A stretch of 13,398 nucleotides of DNA from Pedobacter sp. UBA1951 (GTDB lineage Bacteria; Bacteroidota; Bacteroidia; Sphingobacteriales; Sphingobacteriaceae): NCBI GenBank assembly GCA_002336465.1, contig DDEP01000175.1:1-13398 (forward strand). The letters are read 5' to 3'. The notes under the pieces were generated by a model. That model worked only from the letters and a program-made list of their open reading frames with translations. It did no database searches and was not told the DNA's origin. Shown here piece by piece: positions 6,916 through 13,398 of this stretch (within the stretch, counting starts at the first letter, position 1; each line of letters starts with the position of its first letter). A program made the position numbers and the translations under genes.

Positions 6916-8294
6916 TGAAGTTAACGGTGTTAATAAAAAATAAACTTTTCATCATTTGTATAATGCTTTTGTGTGGAAGCATATCTGTGCTGAAAGCACA
7001 ATCTACATTAGATTCATATATAGATCAAGCTTGTACAAATAATATTGTGCTAATGCAGAAAAATATAAGCTTGGAAAAAGCACAGATGGCACTTAAAACG
7101 GCAAACAGCTTGTTTCTGCCTTCGCTAAGTTTTCAAGGTGCTTATCAAACCGGAGATGGAGGAAGGAACATTCCTTTGCCACTTGGCGATTTGTTAAATC
7201 CTGTATATACCACTTTGAACCAGATTACCCAATCTGATAAATTTCCTATGTTGGAGAATGAGCAGATTAATTTTTTCCCAAGAAACTTTTATGATGCTAA
7301 GTTAAGAGCTACAATTCCGCTCATCAATGCAGATTTAACCTACAATAAAAAAATTGCTCAGAAGCAATATGTACTTAAAGAGTATGAGGTGGTTATTTAT
7401 AAGCGAGAACTGGTTAGAAATGTTAAAACCGCATACTATAACTATTTGAGTGCTTTGCAGGCCGTAGAAATTTATCAATCGGCTATGAAATTGGCTGGTG
7501 AAGCTTTGCGGGTTAATGAGAAATTGTTGGAGAATGGTAAAGGCCTGCCAGCTTATGTACTACGTTCCAAAAGTGAAATAGAGCAGGTTAGAGCGCAAAT
7601 TGTTACGGCTGAACAGCAGGTTAAAAATGCCAAAATGTATTTTAATTTCTTGTTAAACAGAGAAGCAGATAAAGAGATTGAGGCCGATTTTAAAGTTGAT
7701 GAAGAACTGGCTAAAGTAAATGCGTCGCTTTTAATAGAAGGTAGTGCCAATTCACGCGAAGAGATTAAGCTTACAGACCAAGCCGTTGCTATTAACCGAG
7801 ATGTAAATAAGCTGAACAAACTATATGCCGTGCCTAAGCTTGGGGCTTTTATCGATGCGGGCTCGCAAGCAGAAGGTTTTAAGTTTAATCAAAATTCGAG
7901 ATACTATATGGCTGGTCTACAATTAGAAATCCCTATTTTTTCGGGTAATAGAAACAACTATAAGATTAAGGAAAGTAATTTAGATATTAAAAATGCCGAA
8001 CTGAATGGTAGTTTGGTAGCGCAACAGTTAAATCTTGCTGTAAAAGTAGCGCAGAACAATCTACTTTCGGCTAACCAGAACTATCAATCATCCCTTAAAC
8101 AATTTGAGGCCGCCTCTGCTTATCAACGCTTAATAGATAAAGGATATTTGGCTGGTTCTAATTCTTTTGTAGAAACGATTGATGCCCGTAATCAGTTTAC
8201 AGGTTCTAAAATATTAACCCAGATAAATAAGTACAAAGTATTGGTTGCATTGGCAGATCTAGAAAGAGAGACTGCTGCTTATTCGATAAAATAA
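6915..8294 (+). CDS. TolC-like outer membrane efflux channel protein
   Basis: The 459-residue product begins with a signal peptide (MKLTVLIKNKLFIICIMLLCGSISVLKA, likely cleaved after A28). The mature part has the outer membrane efflux protein (OEP/TolC) pattern of two repeats of long alpha-helices. The first runs from STLDSYIDQACTNNIVLMQKNISLEKAQMALKTANSLFLPSLSF and the second from about residue 285. Each helical section is followed by a beta-hairpin-like strand region, for example FYDAKLRATIPL and YYMAGLQLEIPIFSGNRNNYKI. A trimer would form the outer membrane exit duct for the RND pump encoded two genes on. Translation is coupled to tetR by a one-base TAATG overlap, and the stop overlaps the next gene's ATG in the same way. 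The opening codons coincide with the second copy of the operator-like palindrome (6921-6934). Confidence 0.93.
   Translation: MKLTVLIKNKLFIICIMLLCGSISVLKAQSTLDSYIDQACTNNIVLMQKNISLEKAQMALKTANSLFLPSLSFQGAYQTGDGGRNIPLPLGDLLNPVYTTLNQITQSDKFPMLENEQINFFPRNFYDAKLRATIPLINADLTYNKKIAQKQYVLKEYEVVIYKRELVRNVKTAYYNYLSALQAVEIYQSAMKLAGEALRVNEKLLENGKGLPAYVLRSKSEIEQVRAQIVTAEQQVKNAKMYFNFLLNREADKEIEADFKVDEELAKVNASLLIEGSANSREEIKLTDQAVAINRDVNKLNKLYAVPKLGAFIDAGSQAEGFKFNQNSRYYMAGLQLEIPIFSGNRNNYKIKESNLDIKNAELNGSLVAQQLNLAVKVAQNNLLSANQNYQSSLKQFEAASAYQRLIDKGYLAGSNSFVETIDARNQFTGSKILTQINKYKVLVALADLERETAAYSIK
6921..6934. promoter_or_regulatory. Second copy of the operator-like palindrome (O2), inside the TolC-like gene start
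   Basis: TTAACGGTGTTAAT is identical to bases 6243-6256 of the palindrome at the operon promoter. It retains the 5-base arms TTAAC/GTTAA around GGT but not the outer three bases of each arm. It lies at codons 3-7 of the TolC-like gene, directly after the tetR stop, where a bound repressor could block elongation into the pump genes. No exact TAnnTTTG promoter lies next to it. Function is inferred from the sequence identity and location. Confidence 0.5.
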
Positions 8295-9358
8295 TGATGA
8301 AAACAATTAGCAATAAAAAACTTTATGCCATAGGCTTTATTACTGTACTGATGAGCTTGGCTTGTAGGCATGCTCAGGAAAGCAAAAGTACAGTGGGGAA
8401 CGAAGATGTTATTCCAGTAAAGGTAGAAACGTTGCAAACAGAAAATATCAAACAGGCAATTTCTGTGTCGGGTCAGTTCTCTACCGATGATGAAACCATC
8501 TTATCGTTTAAAAACGGTGGGGTAATCAAAAAGATATATGTAAAAGAAGGCGATGCAGTACGTCAAGGGCAGTTACTGGCAGCCGTAAGTGAAAATGAGA
8601 TTTCTGCACAGGCCAATCAACTAAAGTTGGCTTTCCAGAAAGCAGAACGAGATTATAACAGGGCACAGAAACTGTTCAGGGATAGCGTAGCTACGTTAGA
8701 GCAGATGCAAAATGCAAAAACTGCATTAGATGTTGCCAAGCAGCAGTTAAATGCAGTAAATATCAATGTGGGCTATGCCGAAATAAGAGCCCCAAAAAAT
8801 GGATATATCCTTAGAAAAATAGCAAACGAAGGTCAGGTTGTAGGCCCGGGAACTCCAGTTTTGCAGGTTAACGGCGCAGGGCAGAACAATTGGACTTTAA
8901 AAGCGGGTTTGAGCGATAGACAATGGGCAGCTTTGAAGATAGGTGATAGGGCAGAGATCAGCACAGATGCGCTACCAGGTAAGAATTTTAATGCTGTGTT
9001 AAGCAGAAAAGCAGAGAGTATAGATCCTGCAAACGGAACTTTCGGTATTGAATTGAAGCTACAAGATGTATCGGTAAAGGGATTGGCAAGTGGGTTGTTT
9101 GGTAAAGCCAAGATCTTTCCAACACTTTCAGTTGCTCAATATAGCATTCCGTACGATGCACTTTTAGATGCCAATGAAAATGAGGGCTATATTTTTATCA
9201 CTAATGACAATCGTACGGCGAAGAAAATCAAAGTTTCTCTGGGAGCTTTACAGCAAAACAGGGTAACCATAACCGGAGGATTAGAGCAAGCGAAAGCGGT
9301 AATTATTTCGGGCAGCGCTTATTTAGAAGACAATTCAAAGATTAAGGTATTAAACTAA
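8294..9358 (+). CDS. RND efflux membrane-fusion (periplasmic adaptor) lipoprotein
   Basis: The 354-residue adaptor links the RND pump to the outer membrane channel. A signal sequence ends in SLAC, so Cys24 is the probable lipidated residue anchoring it in the membrane. The lipoyl-like domain is split in two: GGVIKKIYVKEGDAVRQGQLLAAV (75-98) and YAEIRAPKNGYILRKIANEGQVVGPGTPVLQV (161-192). Between them is a helical hairpin (about 103-156) that would dock to the TolC-like protein. A beta-barrel domain (about 200-275) and a membrane-proximal domain (to 354) follow, as in HlyD/AcrA-type adaptors. Two successive ATGs (8294 and 8297) are possible starts. The first overlaps the stop of the preceding gene, which suggests translational coupling. 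The RND gene begins 13 bases after the stop. Confidence 0.93.
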   Translation: MMKTISNKKLYAIGFITVLMSLACRHAQESKSTVGNEDVIPVKVETLQTENIKQAISVSGQFSTDDETILSFKNGGVIKKIYVKEGDAVRQGQLLAAVSENEISAQANQLKLAFQKAERDYNRAQKLFRDSVATLEQMQNAKTALDVAKQQLNAVNINVGYAEIRAPKNGYILRKIANEGQVVGPGTPVLQVNGAGQNNWTLKAGLSDRQWAALKIGDRAEISTDALPGKNFNAVLSRKAESIDPANGTFGIELKLQDVSVKGLASGLFGKAKIFPTLSVAQYSIPYDALLDANENEGYIFITNDNRTAKKIKVSLGALQQNRVTITGGLEQAKAVIISGSAYLEDNSKIKVLN

Positions 9359-9371
9359 GCTTAAACAGGAA

Positions 9372-12300
9372 ATGAAGATATCTGAATATGCTGTAAAAAA
9401 TTACCAGTTTACCCTTATCATCATGCTGATGTTATTGGTGTTGGGTATTACAACGGTATTGAATATGCCACGAGCCGAAGATCCCGATATGAATGCACCC
9501 AATTTTCCGGTGGTGGCAGTTTATCCGGGAGCCAGTCCTAAAGATATGGAAGAACTGGTGGTTAAACCGCTCGAAAAAAGAATCTACGGACTGGATAATA
9601 TAAAAAGCATTAAAACCACTATAAGAGATGGTTTAGCTGTAATTTTTGTAGAGTATAAATACAATGTAAATGTAGATAACAAGTACCAAGAACTGATCAG
9701 GGAAATCAATATTGAACGGGCAAACCTGCCAAAAGAAATTTATAGTCTCGAGGTACAGAAAGTAAGTCCGTCTGATGTAAATGTTCTCCAGATCGCGTTG
9801 ATTTCTCAAAATGCATCGAGAAATAAGTTGAAAACGGCTGCGGAAAAATTACAGAGTGATCTGGAGAAAATTCCTACGTTAAAAAATGTAACCATTGTGG
9901 GACTTCCTGATCAAGAAGTACGGGTAGACCTGAATTTAGATAAAATGGCGCAGTTGCGGTTGCCTGTAACCTTTGTTGCCAATGCCATTCAAAGTGAGGT
10001 AGCCAATATCCCAGGCGGAAGCGTAAATGCAGGTAATAAATCTTTTAACATTAAAACCAGTGGCAATTACCAAAATATAGATGAGATAAAAAATACCATA
10101 GTATTCAGTGCAGGAGGTAAGAACATCATGCTTAAAGATGTAGCCAATGTTTATTTTGATTATTCGCAAGATAAACATCTTACCCGCTTGAATAGTTACC
10201 GTTGTGTATTTGTGGTGGCAGCGTTAAAATCAGGAAGCAACATATCGCAATCGCAAGACAAATATTTACCAGCAATTGATCAATTTAAAAATACCCTACC
10301 CAATAATATAGACCTGCAAGTAATGTTTGATCAGGCTGAAAACGTAAATACGAGATTAAGCGGCTTGGGTATGGATTTTATGATAGCTATAACATTGGTG
10401 CTGATTACTTTACTACCCTTAGGTACCAGAGCATCGATCGTAGTAATGGTATCCATCCCCTTGTCTTTAGCTATCGGTATTATCTTGGTTAATTTATTCG
10501 GCTTTAGCTTAAATCAACTAAGTATTGTGGGCTTAGTGGTTTCTTTAGGCTTGCTGGTTGATGATAGTATTGTTGTGGTAGAAAACATAGAACGCTGGAT
10601 GCGTGAGGGGCACAGTCGTATAGAAGCTACATTTAAGGCTACCAAACAAATAGGCTTGGCGGTTATTGGTTGTACGGCAACGTTGATCATAGCCTTTATG
10701 CCGTTAATGTTTATGCCCGAAGCCTCAGGCGAATTTATCAGGAGCTTACCTGTAGCCGTGATGAGTTCGGTATTAGGTTCTATGTTTGTGGCCTTAACTA
10801 TTGTCCCATTCTTATCTAGCAAAATCTTAAAGCCACATCAAGACCCTGCGGGAAATATTGTTTTAAAAACCTTGCAAAAAATAATTCATGGAACTTATGC
10901 TAAGCTATTGGATAAGGCTCTGCATAAACCCGTGGTAACCATCATTGTTGCGGTTATTATTTTTGGAGGTTCATTGGCTTTGATACCGGTTATCGGTTTC
11001 AGTCTTTTTCCTGCATCAGAAAAGCCACAGTTTTTAGTCAATATATCTACACCTTTACAGTCTAATTTACATTACACAGATTCAATAACAAAACAGATAG
11101 AACAAGAACTTAAAACTATCCCAGAAGTAAAATATTTTGCTACTAACGTGGGAAAAGGCAATCCGCGGATTTACTACAATGTTTTACAGCAAAACGAACG
11201 ATCAGATTTCTCAGAAATTTTTGTTCTCTTAAAAGACGATATAAAAGCCGATAAGAAGGTAAAGCTTATTGAAAACCTTCGTAAGAAATGGTCGCCTTAT
11301 TTAGGGGCAAAAATTGAGGTTAAGGATTTTGAACAAGGACAGCCCATTGTTTCGCCTGTAGAAGTGCGTTTGTTTGGCGACGATTTAGATACACTGCGTA
11401 ATTTCTCTGCAAAAATAGAAGACATGTTAAAGCAAACAGAAGGGACCATCTATGTAAACAACTCGTTGAAAAACCTTAAATCTGATATTAAGGTAGAAAT
11501 CGATAAAGAAAAAGCCAATGCCTTAGGTATTGCCACGGTTAACATAGATCGTACTGTACGTATGGCTTTGGCTGGGGTTGAGGTAGGTAAATTTGTAAAT
11601 CCTAATGCAAACAGCGATGATTATAGTATTATACTTACTACAAGCAGACCTTCAAACCCTACACTTAAGGTGCTGGAAAACTTGTACGTGAATAATAACC
11701 AAGGAGTTTCTATTCCTTTATCGCAGATCGCAACCCTAAAACTAGAAACTTCTGCCATTAGTATTAACCACCAGAATAAAGAACGTACCACTTCTGTAAA
11801 CGCATTTGTAAAAAGTGGTTACTTAAATGACCGGGTAATTAAAGACGTAGAAGCGCAAATGCATAAAATGAAACTACCTAAAGGCTATGAATTTGCCATG
11901 GGTGGAGAAGTAGAGAGCAGAAATCAATCTTTTGGTGGTTTTGGAAGTATAATTTTAATTACCGTATTCCTATTTATAGCCGTATTGGTGCTTGAGTTTA
12001 AAACATTTAAAAGTACGCTCATTGTGCTTTCGGTTATTCCTTTGGGTATAGTGGGAGCTGTTTTGGCCCTTTTGGTTACCGGAAATTCCTTGTCGTTTGT
12101 GGCTACCATCGGTATTGTTGCGTTGGCAGGTATAGAAGTTAAAAACACTATTCTGTTGGTAGATTTTACCAATCAGCTTAGAGCAGAAGGGAAAGGATTG
12201 AACGAAGCGATTGAAGAAGCGGGAGAAGTAAGGTTCTTACCTATCATTTTAACTACTTTTACTGCAATAGGAGGCTTGCTGCCTATTGCCATGTCGAGCA

Positions 12301-12413
12301 ATCCTTTAATATCGCCATTGGCTATCGTAATGATTGGAGGTCTGATCAGTTCAACCTTACTATCGAGAATAGTAACACCTGTGGTTTATAAATTGATGCC
12401 ACCTAAAATATAG
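9372..12413 (+). CDS. RND-family efflux pump, inner membrane permease subunit
   Basis: The 1013-residue length and repeated fold are those of AcrB-like HAE-type RND transporters. TM1 is at about 11-31. A large periplasmic loop starts with PRAEDPDMNAPNFPVVAVYPGASPKDMEE. TM2-6 span about 335-485, TM7 about 519-541, and a second periplasmic loop runs to about 855, followed by TM8-12. Proton-relay residues are in place: Asp397 and Asp398 in GLLVDDSIVVVENIER (TM4) and Lys924 in GIEVKNTILLVDF (TM10). It should therefore be a working proton-driven antiporter pushing substrates through the adaptor and TolC-like channel. The substrates (drugs, bile-like compounds, dyes or metabolites) cannot be read from the sequence. 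The absence of the acidic metal-site pattern typical of CusA/CzcA was not checked in detail. An AGGA-containing stretch precedes the ATG. The gene is last in the operon and is followed by a terminator. Confidence 0.96.
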   Translation: MKISEYAVKNYQFTLIIMLMLLVLGITTVLNMPRAEDPDMNAPNFPVVAVYPGASPKDMEELVVKPLEKRIYGLDNIKSIKTTIRDGLAVIFVEYKYNVNVDNKYQELIREINIERANLPKEIYSLEVQKVSPSDVNVLQIALISQNASRNKLKTAAEKLQSDLEKIPTLKNVTIVGLPDQEVRVDLNLDKMAQLRLPVTFVANAIQSEVANIPGGSVNAGNKSFNIKTSGNYQNIDEIKNTIVFSAGGKNIMLKDVANVYFDYSQDKHLTRLNSYRCVFVVAALKSGSNISQSQDKYLPAIDQFKNTLPNNIDLQVMFDQAENVNTRLSGLGMDFMIAITLVLITLLPLGTRASIVVMVSIPLSLAIGIILVNLFGFSLNQLSIVGLVVSLGLLVDDSIVVVENIERWMREGHSRIEATFKATKQIGLAVIGCTATLIIAFMPLMFMPEASGEFIRSLPVAVMSSVLGSMFVALTIVPFLSSKILKPHQDPAGNIVLKTLQKIIHGTYAKLLDKALHKPVVTIIVAVIIFGGSLALIPVIGFSLFPASEKPQFLVNISTPLQSNLHYTDSITKQIEQELKTIPEVKYFATNVGKGNPRIYYNVLQQNERSDFSEIFVLLKDDIKADKKVKLIENLRKKWSPYLGAKIEVKDFEQGQPIVSPVEVRLFGDDLDTLRNFSAKIEDMLKQTEGTIYVNNSLKNLKSDIKVEIDKEKANALGIATVNIDRTVRMALAGVEVGKFVNPNANSDDYSIILTTSRPSNPTLKVLENLYVNNNQGVSIPLSQIATLKLETSAISINHQNKERTTSVNAFVKSGYLNDRVIKDVEAQMHKMKLPKGYEFAMGGEVESRNQSFGGFGSIILITVFLFIAVLVLEFKTFKSTLIVLSVIPLGIVGAVLALLVTGNSLSFVATIGIVALAGIEVKNTILLVDFTNQLRAEGKGLNEAIEEAGEVRFLPIILTTFTAIGGLLPIAMSSNPLISPLAIVMIGGLISSTLLSRIVTPVVYKLMPPKI

Positions 12414-12432
12414 ATAAATTGCCAAAAGCAAC

Positions 12433-12481
12433 GCCATCCTCAAATAACCAATATTTTTTGGTTAATAGGGATGGCTTTTTT
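12433..12481 (+). terminator. Intrinsic terminator of the efflux operon
   Basis: GCCATCC (12433-12439) pairs with GGATGGC (12469-12475). Inside that, TAACCAA (12445-12451) pairs with TTGGTTA (12458-12464), giving a two-tier hairpin with an internal loop followed by a run of six Ts. It begins 20 bases after the pump stop codon and separates the operon from lpxK. Confidence 0.85.
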
Positions 12482-12506
12482 GTTTCATTGCCATGAAATA
12501 ATTATT

Positions 12507-12514
12507 TACTTTTG
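12507..12514 (+). promoter_or_regulatory. Promoter -7 element of lpxK
   Basis: TACTTTTG is an exact TAnnTTTG match placed 8 bases before the lpxK ATG. A TTTG 24 bases upstream (12479-12482), or TTTC at a 20-base spacing, could serve as the -33 element. The short distance implies a very short leader or a leaderless transcript. Confidence 0.6.
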
Positions 12515-12522
12515 AAACCTGC

Positions 12523-13398
12523 ATGCTAAAATATTTACGTTTAATTCTTCTGCCTTTTTCATTTATCTATGGTCTGATCACAACAATAAGAAATTGGTTG
12601 TACGATAAAGGTATAATGAAATCAGTTAGCTTTGATATTCCCGTTATTTGTGTAGGCAATCTGGCTGTAGGCGGATCGGGCAAAACACCGGCTACAGAAT
12701 ATTTGGTTAATCTTTTAAGTGGTTATAAAATTGCCATTTTAAGTAGAGGTTATGGGCGCAAGACCAAAGGGTTTATCCTTGCTGATGAGCATGCAACAGC
12801 GGCTACTATTGGCGATGAGCCTATGCAATATTACAACAAGTTTAAGCAGGTAACCGTTGCCGTTTGCGAAAACCGGATCAAAGGAATTTCCCTGCTAAAA
12901 GAGCAGCATGATATTATCTTACTGGATGATGCTTTTCAACATCGTAAGGTTAAACCCGGTTTTAATATCCTGCTTTTTGAATTTGATAAACTGAATCGTT
13001 TTCAATTTGTGCTGCCAGCCGGAAACTTACGAGAAACTTTTGATGGTGTAGCAAGGGCAGATAGCGTACTGGTAACCAAATGCCCATCTCTATCGGCATT
13101 GAACCTAAAACTGGCCGTATCACATAAATTTGAACTTACTACTGAGCAGAACCTTGCTTTTGCGGGCATTGCTTATGAAAAACCAGTTCACTTGTTTAAC
13201 AGAGAAGTATATTCTAAAACTATTGGTGGAGAAATATTTTTGCTAACGGCCATAGCTAACTCCAAACCCTTAGTAGAATATTTAAATAAGTACCCAGTCA
13301 ATCTGCATCATTTTAAATATACAGATCACCACAACTTTACAGAAAATGAAATAAACAGGCTGGTTAAGGCGTTTGAACAGGACCCTTCTCCTGAAAAA
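12523..13398 (+). CDS. lpxK: Tetraacyldisaccharide 4'-kinase (lipid A synthesis), N-terminal 292 codons, runs off right edge
   Basis: LpxK phosphorylates the 4' position of the lipid A disaccharide precursor with ATP at the cytoplasmic face of the inner membrane. The partial product begins with a membrane-anchoring helix (residues 5-22). It then shows IPVICVGNLAVGGSGKTP with the P-loop (48-55), ILSRGYGRK (72-80), the conserved GDEP (97-100), LLDDAFQHRKV (133-143, with Asp135 and Asp136), LPAGNLRE (164-171) and YTDHHNF (266-272). All are in the usual family order, and the GDEP and DHH motifs are where the proposed catalytic Asp and His of LpxK lie. The ATG at 12523 gives the expected N-terminus; the ATG at 12493 is followed at once by a stop. 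No stop occurs before the window ends, so the C-terminal part, probably about 50-60 residues, is missing. Transcription should be independent of the efflux operon. Confidence 0.96.
   Translation, partial: MLKYLRLILLPFSFIYGLITTIRNWLYDKGIMKSVSFDIPVICVGNLAVGGSGKTPATEYLVNLLSGYKIAILSRGYGRKTKGFILADEHATAATIGDEPMQYYNKFKQVTVAVCENRIKGISLLKEQHDIILLDDAFQHRKVKPGFNILLFEFDKLNRFQFVLPAGNLRETFDGVARADSVLVTKCPSLSALNLKLAVSHKFELTTEQNLAFAGIAYEKPVHLFNREVYSKTIGGEIFLLTAIANSKPLVEYLNKYPVNLHHFKYTDHHNFTENEINRLVKAFEQDPSPEK

Noticed and set aside
6280..13398. Efflux operon and lpxK as one envelope-stress operon
   Set aside because: A two-tier terminator (12433-12481) and a fresh TAnnTTTG promoter (12507-12514) separate them, so adjacency is probably incidental.

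Overview
The window looks like chromosomal DNA from a member of the Bacteroidota, most likely a Sphingobacteriaceae (Pedobacter-like) organism. The clues are moderately AT-rich DNA, a large secreted protein ending in a type IX secretion (T9SS) sorting domain, mostly weak Shine-Dalgarno sites, and exact TAnnTTTG -7 promoter elements, the Bacteroidota form, in front of three genes. The genus is an inference from style, not from a database match.

Left block (minus strand, 1-1828). The 5' end of an AAT/APC-type amino acid permease runs off the left edge. Upstream of it lies a complete pruA, the second enzyme of proline catabolism, with a strong intrinsic terminator between the two. Together they suggest amino acid uptake and oxidation to glutamate.

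Intergenic region (1829-2462). This 634-bp divergent region holds the pruA promoter, a GACC-N4-GGTC palindrome at its -33 region, a cluster of GTTAATT half-sites, and a possible 36-codon membrane-peptide ORF. Most of it remains unexplained.

Centre (2463-6173). A 1236-residue secreted parallel beta-helix protein contains two related beta-helix modules, a beta-rich region and a C-terminal T9SS type A sorting domain. A near-perfect terminator hairpin follows.

Efflux operon (6280-12413, plus strand). A TetR/AcrR-type repressor, a TolC-like outer membrane factor, a lipoprotein membrane-fusion protein and an RND inner-membrane pump form a tightly packed four-gene operon with TAATG stop/start overlaps at two junctions. 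A 19-base palindrome sits between the -33 and -7 regions of the repressor promoter. Fourteen bases of it recur exactly across the start of the TolC-like gene. This is the best regulatory signal in the window: a self-repressed tripartite drug or solute exporter with a possible second operator inside the operon.

Right edge (12523-13398). After a terminator and a new TAnnTTTG promoter comes the first 292 codons of lpxK (lipid A 4'-kinase).

No mobile element, CRISPR array, rRNA or tRNA was seen. All enzyme and transport genes look intact and conventional. The unusual signals are mainly regulatory DNA, and I did not find convincing evidence of an undescribed system.
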